Of a stretch of DNA of 64,000 nt, positions 47,063-58,359 are shown one piece after another. Position 1 is the first letter of the stretch. Every line of letters starts with the position of its first letter. Made by a program: the position numbers and the translations under genes. Source of the stretch: Sisyra terminalis (taxonomy: Eukaryota > Arthropoda > Insecta > Neuroptera > Sisyridae); NCBI GenBank assembly GCA_958496175.1, contig OY292277.1:42295050-42359049 (forward strand), given 5' to 3'. The notes beneath the pieces were generated by a model. That model worked only from the letters and a program-made list of their open reading frames with translations, had not been told where the DNA came from and did no database searches.

Positions 47063-47699
47063 CAGAACGTCGGTTGTAATATTTTAAATGGTTGTCAACG
47101 TTAAAATAATTACGGCTATTACTTTTTAATATCTCTTTAAAGTAAGTCGAGTTTAAAAGGTTTTTAATGAGAAATATTATTTTTAAAAAAGAATTATGCT
47201 TTGCTGTACTGTGGAAAGCTTTGTACCAGAGCCGGCGTATCCAAATGTTCATATTTTGCACTGCAAAGGAAGGGCCAATCCAAAGGAATTCCAAATCAAA
47301 CGAATAATTTATTAAATAAAATTATCTCTGCATTAACATTTAGTGTATGTTTTGAATCTTTTCCATAATAATTTAAAGCCAGTTGAGTATTTCTTGAGAA
47401 GTTGGATTCGGAATAATTTGAAGTTAATTTGGTAGTTTTTATCTGCCGTGGTATATAGGCAATTTTATAGTCCTCTTCTGAAAAACATTTTTATATGTAA
47501 AAGAGACGATTTAAACGTCAAATTGGATTTTTTCGCTGACTTTAAACAATTATACTGTTTATACAATAGAAAATATATATATTATCTTACTTATGTAATA
47601 TATTTTACAAAAGTCAACTATAAACATAAATTTGAAACGAAAGTTCAAGGAAATCTATTACTAATGTGTTATACAGATATGTATTTCGATTGCCAAGCA

Positions 47700-48205
47700 A
47701 TCTTGCTACTTGATCCACACAAGCCTTTTAACTGATCCACAATGGCTTGGCGACCATTTGTTCGTTATGTTAGTAGAAAGAGACTTCTATAGCACTTGTA
47801 TCACCCCCTTTCAACTTGAGGTGCTATCAGGTACCATGCACATTACAAAACAGCAAAATGGGATCCCGCGATCTAGCGGGATCCAACTCAATTTTAGGCT
47901 CTGTGGGATCCCGCAATATCTTACGGATCAGCAATGCGAATCCGCAAACATCAGCTGGTGCAAATTTATTCAAATTTGCGCTTTTAATCTGTTCAGCGAC
48001 GCGTTTTACGAGTAACGTTGCCGTCAGGGATTGCAATCCAGCGAAGTGGGATCCCGCAGGATCCCGCTGTTATGAATTCAATCCAGCAAAAATCCCGCGG
48101 GATTGGAAACAGTGCGGGATTGCAATCCCTAGTGACTCACAAGCTAGTACTAAAAAATATGAACAAAATATGACCCACGCCTCAAAAATGTTCGCCATAT
48201 ATATT
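47700..48205 (+). mobile_element. hAT MITE copy D, interrupted
   Basis: Family text is clear on both sides: TTTTAACTGATCCACAATGG, AGAGACTTCTATAGCAC and GTACCATGCACATTA at the left; TAGTGACTCACAAGCTAGTA and AATATGACCCACGCC at the right. Both termini are eroded (CTTGATCCACA at the start, GTTCGCCAT without CCCTG at the end). A GC-rich insertion (47848-48129) splits it. The overlapping frames of 101 and 140 codons are artefacts of this mosaic. Confidence 0.75.
47848..48129. mobile_element. GC-rich insertion packed with palindromes
   Basis: Inserted between CACATTA and TAGTGACTC of MITE copy D. It contains GGGATCCCGC or close variants at least four times, CCCGCGGG, GCAAATTT..AAATTTGC (8-bp arms), and GGGATTGCAATCC twice, once at its right edge. 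The two GGGATTGCAATCC copies (48027 and about 48116) could be TIRs of a ~106-bp subelement. Base content is far richer in G and C than the window. At most TA or TTA is duplicated. Class unknown. Confidence 0.6.
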
Positions 48206-48209
48206 CTAG

Positions 48210-49868
48210 GACATTCTTGGGTGCATCTAAATATTTGAACTCATGACTATTCTTTTTTTAAATTTTGAACTTCATATTCATGGAGCTTCGCCCAAGACCC
48301 ATTAATAATAATGCCATTTTTTTCAACTTTTAAAACTTTTGAAAATGTATAGATTTGGTTAAATAAGAATAGCACATTTACGTGGTAAAACAGAAAAATC
48401 TATTTCTGACCCTTTAGGATCGTAGATCCAGAAGTGATTAGTTATTTCCTGCATCTTTTCGTCTTTTAGCAATAAAAATTAATGTGAATTTATTTGAATT
48501 AATGTGAAAAAAAAGTGAATTTATTAAAATTAAAATATTAAAAATAGCATTCTAAAGTGAAATAGTAACCATATAAATCGGAACCAAACAATTCCCAGAA
48601 CACGGGCACAAAGCATATAATTGCCGGTCCTGCTTTGCGTTGAAAGATTTTTTTCTCCTCTTAAATTATTAATACATAAAGTCAAATAAAAAAAAGACAA
48701 TATTGAATTTCCGAAATACAAGTTCATTAAACTTGAATCGCCAGATAAAAACTGCAATATCAATCTTGCGTTGCCGAAAAAAGGATAAAGACTTTATCTG
48801 GACAATCGATCGGTTCATTAAAAGCGTTTTGATAAACTCTTACACGTATATATTTCTTCGTAAAATTTTCAATAAAACGTGAAGTTATACGTGCTTGTAC
48901 CTACGATATTTTAATGCCGTGATTTTTTTAGGGAGTGGATCGAATTTTTGTTAATCTTGGTCTTTTTTTTTCCGCCACTCTTTATCTGGTCACCAGGACC
49001 GGTTTTTTCCTGGGCTTAACCAGGGCTAATCTAGCTTAAAAATATGTCATAAATGTATGTCTTGATTTTGGAGGTCTCATTTTAAATCTTCGTCGTTATA
49101 TTATCGCAAAATTACTTTTTAACGGCAAGTTTAGCATTTACATTCACAGAAGTGGAGAATGGAACGAGAATTCTTCCTTTTTTTTCAATGGATACTCCAT
49201 ATTAATATGTCCATTAAAAACTTGTAAAAAAAACGACTACAAACATTTATGTAAACGAAAAGCTATTACATTGAAGTGGTTACAAACATGAACTTAAAAA
49301 TACTTTTACCCGGTTGCTTTTTTTCAAATGGGAAAAATGCAAAGAAATAGATTAGGAGGTCGTAGTACTCAAGAGCATCGTGCTGTCAGGGTCAAAATAA
49401 AAATCTTCATATTCACTTTTTATAGTATGCAAAGAAAAGCTAACTTAAGAATAAATCAAAGTATATTTTAATGTTAACTTTTTCCAAAAGCAACGATTCT
49501 TTACTTCATTGGTGGTTAAAATATTTTAAATTTACTCTTAAGTTACGAATAAACCGTCTATTATTTTCATAAAATACAATCCTTGTGATCCAATTTTCGG
49601 GATCAATTATTTCCAAAAAAGTTAAATTCAAATTATTTAAAATCGTATCAATCATAATTTATTATTTTATTCATATTTTCCAAGAAATAAACTTAGAATT
49701 CTAGTGCCAATTTTGAGAAATTGCATTAATATTCTCATGGGGGTGGGGTGTCCAGAGCTATGTTTTACCAGTGAAATAAACTAGATAACTAGTGGTTTCA
49801 GTACAATCGCAAAGGATTATCTTAACCCAAGGGATCAACTCGTACTATTTTCCCCTAATTAAATTGCA
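48210..49868. other. Nothing recognised
   Basis: AT-rich. CCAGGACCGG..CCTGGGC..CCAGGGC near 48990-49030 is a small compound palindrome. No ORF is supported. Confidence 0.35.
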
Positions 49869-50217
49869 TTATCAATTAATAGATGATAAAATTCAGATCT
49901 CAGCTTTTATTTTTTTAAATAAAAAGACAATTCCGGTTGTTTAAGATCGGTTTTTTTATTTAATATTTTTATTATTCAATTAGCTACGTTTCGTTACTTA
50001 TCATAACTTCATTCTTAGCTTCTTGATTCACAAAAATAAAATATTTTCAATTTAAATTCAATAAAAAAAATTTTTTACTATCAAGATGCCTGATGAAGTT
50101 ACGATAAGTAACGAAACGTAGCTAATTGAATAATAAAAACATTAAATAAAAAAGCCGATCTTAAACAACCTGAATTGTCTTCTTATTTCAAAAAAAAAGA
50201 AAAAAGTTATCAATTAA
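49869..50217. mobile_element. Inverted twin hammerhead-like insertion (family delta)
   Basis: TTATCAATTAA flanks the insertion exactly (49869-49879, 50207-50217). Arms of about 110 bp (49914-50014 and 50090-50192) are inverted copies sharing GACAATTC.GGTTGTTTAAGATCGG or its complement and TTCAATTAGCTACGTTTCG. The right arm keeps an intact motif; the left has lost the CTGANGA box. Same architecture as 15930-16451 but unrelated sequence. Confidence 0.68.
50087..50125 (+). ncRNA. Hammerhead-like motif, family delta
   Basis: CTGATGA (50090-50096), A, GTTAC (50098-50102), loop GATAA, GTAAC (50108-50112), GAAAC (50113-50117), GTA, then GCTA. Stem II is perfect. Stem I is only GC/GC. In the left arm the stem becomes GTTAT/GTAAC, still pairable with one U-G. 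Confidence 0.5.
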
Positions 50218-50401
50218 ACTAGTCCTTCTTAAACTGAGGGGTTGGGAGTCCTGGAACTCTTGCTAGGAAGCCGCAAAATATGATACATAAAAAGTAGTGT
50301 TGATCACTAAAGCCTAACATTTTTAAAGAAGGGAGCCTTGGATTTTTTAACTGATTTAGGGGGCCGTGGTATGAAAACGTTTGAGAAGCACTGAATTAGA
50401 T
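50212..50401 (+). mobile_element. hAT MITE of another family, 174 bp
   Basis: Left end TAGTCCTTCTTAAACTGAGG and right end ACGTTTGAGAAGCACTG are imperfect inverted termini of the CAGTGCTTCTCAAACTG type. Flanks AATTAAAC and AATTAGAT (50212-50219, 50394-50401) share 6 of 8 bases. It abuts the delta insertion. Confidence 0.6.
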
Positions 50402-50559
50402 GGACGTAGTACCTTGACGAAAGGGGCAACTGTAGGAGACTGTGGAGTATTATGGATGCATAACACTGCATCATTTATATCTAAATGGTTGAAAAGTCAT
50501 ACATACGTTTACTATTACTTACTTATTTATTTTAGCAATTATTTACAGCAATTTATTAA

Positions 50560-50800
50560 CCTTGTAACCTGTACTGGTCGTACTGATAACTTATTCATAA
50601 CTGTTCTGGCGACGGTCGATTGCCTTATTTATATACCTATTTGCCATTTTCTGGAAGTTTCCAGTACATTCGCAAGATTTCTCTCTCTTTCTACCCTTCA
50701 TTAGAATCTCACGTAGAATATACTAAAACGTCTTCCGTCTCACTTCAATCTCATTGTTAGAACTTTCGAATGTTTTAAGTTCGCACCAATATATTAGCTT
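50560..50800 (-). repeat. LTR-like repeat, minus copy
   Basis: Homologous to 21285-21580. On the minus strand: ATTCGAAAGTTCTAAC (near-palindromic start), GATTGAAG, GAAGACGTT, CGTGAGATTCTAATGAAGGG, TATA box TATATAAATAAGGC, then CCGTCGCCAGA. The 107-codon plus frame through it is incidental. Confidence 0.48.
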
Positions 50801-50809
50801 CTTTGAATT

Positions 50810-52680
50810 ATTAGAACTAGTTAACCCTTTTTATTAATATCATAGAATATTACAGAAAAAATAAGTTTTTTCTAAAATACACTTTTATTTGTCTTTAATA
50901 TTTAGCGTGGAGAATTTTATAGTCCAACAAATGTTTTAACCTTTGTGTTTAAGTCGGGGATGCACATTTTAAATAGAGACGTGTTTTATTGAAAACGTAT
51001 ATTTTATCGAAGGCTTAGATAAATTTTGGAAAAAAATATGAGAGCCTCAATTCATAAATTTCATAAAGTTAAATAAAATACGTTTGTAAAAATCTATGAC
51101 TTAAAAAACCGTATAAAATTAGATTTAATCATACGATTCCGAGGGTATAAATAACGCCTTAGATTTGGTTTCACTTAGCATATAGTGATGGAACTAATAG
51201 CTTATGGTTTTTCTCTTCTTAACTAAAAATAAATCAATTACAGATTGAATCTGATTTTATGTGAAAACTGACAATAACTCATGACGTAGGTGTTTAAATC
51301 TTTTATATCTTCCACCTGAAGAGGTTTTTGCTTGAAACCTAAAACCACTTGAAAGAGTATCCAGAGTATATTGGCTCCAACCATAGCAAAAACCAATAAC
51401 CAACAGAATAAAGGTTGAAAGTTCGTTGAAAACTAATTAAGGAAGTTTACGTTTAATTGTATAAAAATCCGTCAGAAGACAATAAATTAAAACATGTAAA
51501 TAGGGAAACTATCAATCTTATATTAAACTTGCTATTAACAATTTCTGGGTTTTATAGCCTATTATTACTGGCAATAACATTATTTTATAACAGGACATCA
51601 GTCTCAATTCGTTAAATTGGCTGGGACATTGTCTTGGACGATGTATGAACCTCATTAGAACTGGCTTTTTATTATTTTACTATTCCCGATATTTTTATTC
51701 ATTCGATATTATATTCTATTTTTAAAAAAAGGAGTTAAAGCTCTGTGTTGAGAGTCGTAATATGACAGTGCCCTGTTGGGTATATCGTTAAGATTTTAAT
51801 GGTGTGGATTGTAGAAAATAAAGCATATGCGAATTTTTATGGACTTACCATCGAGTATTGCTTCTTGTTACCTCTTCGTGCACATCATCATCGTTTTGCA
51901 ATATAAATCGGGGAGAAAAAAAAAACGCGGAAAAATCTATGGCTAAACGTTTCGAACGCTTTAAATAGGAATTATTATTATTTCGTAGAATAAATGGTCT
52001 CGTTTTGACGCTTAATTCATAAAGTATAAGAGAATGGAAAAAAATATCCGTTGCATATTCGCACGCATATTTTCAGTTATACATAAATAAGTGGAAAATG
52101 TTGGAATGGATTTATGATATTATATTTGAAGTTGTGTAAACTATTTGCATGTTTAACGCACATAATCCACGATGATTAAAATTATTTATGGTGATAACGC
52201 TAATAATAATTTCATGAAGGTTATACGTGCGCATTTAAGATTCAACAAAGTTGAATCTGGTTCTGCTATTTAAGATATTGATTTGGTTTAAGAAAAAATC
52301 AAACAAATTTAATTTTGAATCTCCCAAAAAAATAACTCTAATACTAATCTTAACCATGCAAACCATTTTCCTGAATAATGTTTCCTAAACTTTAAAAAGT
52401 ATGCACAAATTAAAAGTATAAGATTATTTTTGATTAGGAATTTTGATATGAAATAAAAAATTATATATAAGAACCAAAAAAAATTGAATTGATTGAACCA
52501 AGTTTACTGGACCTCAGCGATTTAAATATGTCTATTTGTAGGAAAAAATTCAAAGAAAAAGTTATTTTCAGAGCAATAAATTCTAGGAAATTTAAATTAT
52601 CTAATAAACATTCGAAATTTACCATTAGCAATGTGTTATTTTTGAAAACACAAATAAATATTTGGATATGTAAAAGCAAT
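50810..52680. other. Unassigned AT-rich DNA
   Basis: CACCTGAAGAGG..GAAACC near 51312-51342 mimics the hammerhead-like core but lacks stem II. On the minus strand a 78-codon frame ends at a donor-like TG/GTAAGTCC (about 51845), but no upstream acceptor or domain supports it. Confidence 0.3.
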
Positions 52681-52685
52681 GATGC

Positions 52686-53734
52686 TTAAGGGGTTACATC
52701 CCATGTAGGAACTCCCAATACTCACAACAGGACCAGTCTTGGGCCAGTTGTTAATTTCGAAACCTTGGCATACAAATTTGGCCCAAGATTTGACCGAGCA
52801 TCGACGCCAGAGTTCATCCAAGATAAGTGAGCAAAAATATTATCACCATAATAAGAATTGTTTTTAAAATATATTAGGCTTATATTATTTTGAATTGTAA
52901 AAATCGATATGTTTTTTTTTCTAGAATCTATTTTTAAATTTTAGTTTGAATTGACTGTGGTTTTTAGGCCTGGCCTATGGATATCATTTCGGAGTTAGGC
53001 CAGTCTTGGACCAGGCTTGGCAAGTTTTAGCACAAGCCTGGGCTATGACTAGGCCAATTATAAATTCCTACTTGGAATGGATTCAATCGGGTAAAAAACG
53101 ACCTATTTTCATCAATTTTTTTCCATATAAAAAAAAAACGTATTTTTTTCAAGCTTTCTACTGTCTCAAACCTACACATTTCTCAAAGAATTTCTGAAAT
53201 TTTCGTGCAAAAAATTTTAAAGCTCTGGCATTGCGACGTCATTGCCGATGATCCTTCGGATGAAAGATGTGTCCTCGTTGACACTAGAACTCATGACAGG
53301 ATCATCCGAAATGAAAAAAGAAATTACGTATTTTAGTGATAACCATAAATTTAAACTTAGGCGAAGGAAAACATGTGAAAATTGGATTTTTGGTTAACCT
53401 TTTTACAAAAAAAATGTAATTTTTGGTGAAAGCTTTACATTTTTTTTAATAGTTGTAATTGAAAAAAAAAATCTTTCGTTTAAGTCCTCGTGAATTGTAT
53501 CTTGAAAACTTATGTAAAATTTCATCAAAATCGGTAAAGTACTTTTCATTTCATCGATATACCAGCGACGTGTTGAGCTTTTGAAGGTTGTATCTCCGAA
53601 ACTATAAGTCGAATCAAATTGAAAATTTAGAACAATATTCTAGAGGTGTAGTAATTAATAAAAAAAATATAAAAACTAATAAAACAATAAAAAAATCAAT
53701 TTTTTGAAGCTGTGAAACGCATGTAGCCCCTTAA
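52686..53734. mobile_element. TTAA-flanked element with short inverted ends
   Basis: TTAA (52686-52689), then GGGGTTACAT; at the other end ATGTAGCCCC, then TTAA (53731-53734). TTAA duplication is specific to piggyBac and Kolobok groups. Non-coding wording typical of insect elements is present (TTTCATCAAAATCGGTAAAG, TATCTCCGAAACTATAAG), with TGATCCTTCGGATG and GGATCATCCGAA in opposite orientation. The first 400 bp hold inverted GGCCAG/CTGGCC-type words that may be a nested element. No transposase seen. Confidence 0.55.
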
Positions 53735-53739
53735 GTAGT

Positions 53740-55050
53740 TGTATTCCAACCGAAGTTGGGAAGCCTTAGTTCGTTCAGGTTTCGACTCTAGAAGAAATAA
53801 TTTTTAAGCTGTGATTCCAGTTTCAACTTTAGAGCTAATTCCAGTCTAATTGTTTAGACGAATTGTTAGAAGCTCCCATCAGCCCCTAAAACATATCCAA
53901 AATTCAAATAAATCGATTCACAAGTTTCTAAGAATTTTTTTTTTCTGATTGCCAGCTTTTTTCGATTTTTGACGAAACGGTAATCCTTAGGGATGTGAAA
54001 CTTGCCGAATCAATGTATCTTAATAGTACCAACATACCCTGAAATTATAAACCAAATTCCCGTCTGGGGACAGAAATCGTCTCGGACGATCTTAGAGGAC
54101 TGTACATAGTAGTTTCCATAACACATTACGCCTTTGACTATAATCTTAACTTTTCAAATAAGCAGTAGTTCAAGTATTGGCCTATTTTCATTCATTCTTA
54201 TAAGTTATTTCATTACCATATTTTATGTCAACAAAAAGCTAATTAAACCGAAAACTCATTTGTGAAGAAAAAAAAGTACTAAAACATCTTAAACTTCTGT
54301 TTTTTTTACGACTAATTTACTTCCTCTTTGACCATTTTAATAAATGCTTAACCAGTTTTACTATAGAAAAGAACTGAAGTAAAAGACATTTTTAGAACTT
54401 TTTTTCTCCCTTTTAGAGCTCTAAACCTCTTAATCGTTTTCAAACTAGATTCTGTCATTTCGATGATAATATTCTCTTTTTTTCTCCCATTCGGTCATAA
54501 CATTTTGTCAGAAAACACTTTATAGTTGGTACAACACCAATAAAAAATTAGACTTAAACGTATAATTAAAGTAGGAAAAAAATAATCTAATAAAAATGTT
54601 ATTAATGCCTTCAGATACACAACGCAAAGCCAAGTCTCTTTTCATTAAACATCTATAAATTCTTTAGCGAGATCTTGACCGGTCATTTAAAAAAAATAGC
54701 TACTGGATTACTGAAAACGTGTGTGGTCATCATAAATATTCGTTTAAGTTTGTATCGGCTACTTAAGTGGGTATTAAACGTTTTATATTGACCATATTGG
54801 CCAGATAAAGTAAGACAAAATTCACGTTTCCTCTATGTACTTATCTTTTTTTCCGAACGGATTGGTGATCGATATGGGCAATAATATCAATTTACTTTAA
54901 TTTTATTGGAAAAAAAAAACGATTAGTTATCAAATAAGCTCGTCTAAAATGATTCATTTGGAAGAAAAGGGAAACGACTCCTTGTTGAAGTTGCTTATAC
55001 GCAACAGTGGCCGAGATCCGTTTTTCCTGGCAATTATTAAAATGTTATTT
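53740..55050. other. Nothing recognised
   Basis: AT-rich DNA without supported features. Confidence 0.35.
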
Positions 55051-55052
55051 CA

Positions 55053-56547
55053 GATTCAATATGAATAAATAAAATTAAATTAAATTTATTGCTCGTATAA
55101 TATATGTACAAATACTTTTGTTTACAATTTGTTTTTAATTTTAAGTGTGATGTAACTTGCATAAACCATCCAAACGGCGTTTGTAGATCCTGATCTAGGA
55201 TAGAGATTAGTTTACGATATTGTAGTTGTTTATTTGAGTTGGGGAAAAATAGATGGCAATTCTTAACAACTCCGAATATTGTTTATGCTTTCGGTTTGTT
55301 ATAAGATCATATGTCTTATTCTTTTATGTTTGTATTTTCTATATTTGTAGAGTAGGTCATCGAGGGTGTAGTCACTGATGCTTCTGATTATTTGGCTAGG
55401 GCCACTTTTACAATTTGTATAGAATTTCCGCGACAAAGTAAGGATATATAAGTCTATCGATAGTATCTTTAATTCCTCATGAAGGTCGTATACCTTGTAT
55501 TTGGCTGGATAGTTTCCCAGCATTCTTAGTAATTTATTTTGGACTTTTTGTATTGTCAGATATTTGGTTTTGCTTACTGAACTCCAAACTGGACATCATA
55601 TGTAAGCACTGGTCTGAGCACTGTTTTATAAATTATTAATTTATTGCTGGTAGAGAGTCTTTATTGTCTATTTAGCAATGGATATAAGATCTTAGTTCGG
55701 GCCATTAATTTGTTTTTAGATAGTTTAATGTGTTCAGCAAAGTTGAGTCTGTAATCCAGTTGCATCCCCAAGTATCTAACTGTTTTTACCCATTCTATAT
55801 TTTTCCCATTTATTTATACATTTTTATGCTTGATGGGTCTTCTTCTAGTGAATAGGATAGCTTGAGTTTTATTATCATTGGCCTTTATTTTCTATTTTTT
55901 TAAAAAAAATCATTATTCTTTTTAAGGCCTTGGTTATTCTGTTGGTCACTGTATCAGCTCTCCAGGAGAATGCAAAAATTGCTGTATCGTCAGCATATAG
56001 GGAAAAGAAAGTTTCGGGTGTCCGTGGAATATAATTTATTTATAGAATAAATAGTATAGGTTCCATAATAGACCCTTGAGGGACTCCAGCCTTAATTAAT
56101 CTGCTATTAGACGTTTCATTTTTGATTTGCACACAAAATTGGCGCTCTTTGAGATAACTCCACGTTATTATTATAATGTATCTTGGGAATTTCATTTTAA
56201 TTAGTTTGTATATTAGCCCTTCATGCCATAGAGTATCAAAATCCTTTTTTATGTCAAGTAGAGTCATTCCCGTGTGTTTATTAATGTTAAAGGCGTCAGT
56301 TATATTAATATGGTCGCATATTCTGTAAAGTTGCATTGTTGTGGAATGCCTGAGTTTGAATTCAAACTGTTCGGGTATTAATATTTTTCCTTTGGTAATA
56401 TGTCCGTTTATTTGCCTTAGGATAGTTTGTTCGGCGATTTTGCTTAAGGTTGTTAGGCTGATAGGTCTATAACTAGTGGGACTGTATGCTGACTTACCAG
56501 GTTTGAGGATCGGAATCAGTTTAGATTTTTTTGATGATTCAATATGA
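55053..56547 (-). mobile_element. 5'-truncated Jockey-like LINE insertion with 12-bp duplication
   Basis: GATTCAATATGA occurs at 55053-55064 and 56536-56547. Between lie about 1.47 kb of reverse-transcriptase sequence on the minus strand, ending in an A/T-rich tail (TTTAATTTAATTTTATTTAT). The insertion starts inside the RT domain, the usual outcome of incomplete target-primed reverse transcription. Both boundaries are seen directly. The Jockey-like assignment rests on RT motifs. Confidence 0.85.
55299..56535 (-). pseudogene. LINE ORF2 reverse transcriptase, truncated and disrupted
   Basis: From 56534 downward: KKSKLIPILKPGK and YRPISL (finger region), LLDIKKDFDTLWHEGL (motif A), AGVPQGSIMEPILF (motif B, with E where G is usual), a stop, then LYADDTAIFAFS (motif C; YADD at 55997-55986). 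Later frames give VRYLGMQLDYRLNFAEHI and VLRPVLTYDVQFG, then DLHEELKILSID near the C-terminus. The first ~165 codons are open; beyond the stop there is at least one frameshift and several stops. Endonuclease domain and ORF1 are absent through 5' truncation. Confidence 0.85.
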
Positions 56548-56549
56548 TT

Positions 56550-58355
56550 GATTTATCCGACACTAATCATTGATGTAGCGAAGGATAACGAGGGTCGAAG
56601 ATTTTGCGCATCATTGCGTTTAATGATTTACATTAATTCTTGTTTTTCTATAAGAAGGAAACTGAAGAAAAAAAACCCTTTCATAATCAGTTACCAAGTG
56701 AAAATGATTAACACAGTGGTAATAATAACGAACTTATTGTATTCAATATGATGAAACTGAGGAAAGTCTAAACTGTCCGCTTGTTTTTCTTGACGAAATC
56801 GGTCGAACGAATGAGGCAAAAACGAATGATTTAAATCAATTAAATTGAAATAAATGGAAAATTGATTGTAAAGTACTTAGATTTCCAGCTCATTTAACTT
56901 TGTCACTCAAGCTAGTCGAGGTGGGTAGCGTCGAATATAGCTCGGATTACTCCTCGATTTAACTGTGCATTCTTCATGCCCTATTAAATACAAACAAACA
57001 GTGTTGGTTGTTCGATTTGCTTGGAGGAAAAATCGATAGATTTTTCCTCGATCGATTAATTATCGATTCATTTAAATTAGATGAGTCGGGTTTTTTCATG
57101 AACGAAATGCGTTGAAAACGAGAAACAGTTTCGTTGCAAATTTGCCCATGTTGGCTTGATTGATTAACTGTACTGGATTTTTAAGCCGTAACGCCGACAA
57201 TTTGCAACGTCAGTAATTATGTTCAATATAAATATCACAGTTCAAATCAAATTATCAGGAAGCACTCGATTATGATTAATGCAATCCCGGCGGTATATAA
57301 TGCAGTCCAAGATGACTTAAGTAAGCGTACTGGATCATACACATATTGCTAGACGATTAAGAAGTGAAATTTTCTGCATTGCATTGATACAAAGTAGATA
57401 AAAGTAAAAAGTGCAAGTAACAGAGCCAATGTTGTTTTATCTGAAAAATAATTCCGTCTTATTAATATATTTCTTAATCTAATTTAAGTTCCTTCTCGAA
57501 ACTTTCTTATTTGAAGTCAGGAAAAGGTCGCTCGTATAATTATGAGAGTTTCCTTATGAAATTATTGCATCATACCCATCATATCCATCGTCATCATCAT
57601 AATTTACAAATTAAAGAAAAAAAAAACCGAAATCAATGATTTTTCTTGATGCGTTTCGCGTGCATTATGCACGAGATTGATAATGAAAATATTGCAATCG
57701 TCATCTTCGTCATCATCCATCAGAAGGTATTAACAGCAAGTATCCATATAAAGATAAAGGTGGCTGGAAATAACGGTACAGTCAACCTACCTATCACATC
57801 TACTATTACTATGAAATACGATTTCAAACTCGAATCGTTTTATATTAAAACGTACACGTTTACATTTAACACTATCATGTTAAATTCCAGAAGCCACTAC
57901 TTAAATCAAACGTTTCTGGTTTTTGCATACGTTTGAAAAATGCACAATTATTTCAGAAATGATATTAATCCGTGGTAGTTATGCAAACTATTTGTCTTAT
58001 AAACGTCAAATTAATCACTCGGATGGAAGTTTTACATATTTTTCGGCCAAAAATCTAACAATTTGCCAACTATTTTTTTCTTACACTCAAATGATAAATT
58101 CCTATAATAAATATACCCAATTCGTCCATGCATTAGAGAATGAAATATCTTTAAATTCCATTATTCTATTTAAATTATTTATCCCAAATTAAGATTTTAT
58201 TTAATATGTATTCGTCATTTTACAATTTGCTTAATGCACAAAGCAATGAGTAAAATTTATCATATTGATATAATAATACAAAATCATACAAAAATAAATT
58301 TTTGTGATATCAAAGAAAAAAAATAGCTATCTAAAAATGAAGGAATATAAGACAA
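56550..58355. other. Unassigned DNA with a homeobox-like AT/CG patch
   Basis: Around 57025-57075 ATCGAT/CGATTAATTATCGAT words are dense. 57100-57330 is CpG-containing and free of recognised repeats, a possible regulatory patch. Frames at 57646-57936 and 57923-58192 have no domain I recognise. Confidence 0.3.
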
Positions 58356-58359
58356 TAAT

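Larger units (their letters stand above)
42890..47690. other. AT-rich DNA with few landmarks
   Basis: No gene is supported. A donor-like AAG/GTAAGTAAC at 44741 follows an acceptor-like TTGCAG at 44688, but all three frames of that 53-bp interval have stops. The ATCGAT cluster at 45670-45775 and the TA repeat at 47036-47062 are listed separately. CAGAGCCGGCGTATCC near 47228 resembles a hAT end without a partner. Confidence 0.3.

Noticed and set aside
47710..48238. Overlapping open frames of 101 and 140 codons
   Set aside because: They run across hAT MITE copy D and the GC-rich palindromic insertion; the low stop density comes from that insertion's base composition.
50381..50704. 107-codon plus frame
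   Set aside because: It crosses a hAT MITE end and the antisense of an LTR-like repeat; no domain.
51312..51345. CTGAAGA..GAAACC resembling the hammerhead-like core
   Set aside because: The sequence between the boxes cannot form stem II and the flanks do not pair.
51845..52083. 78-codon minus frame ending at a GTAAGT donor
   Set aside because: No acceptor or start context, no domain; frames of this length occur by chance in this window.
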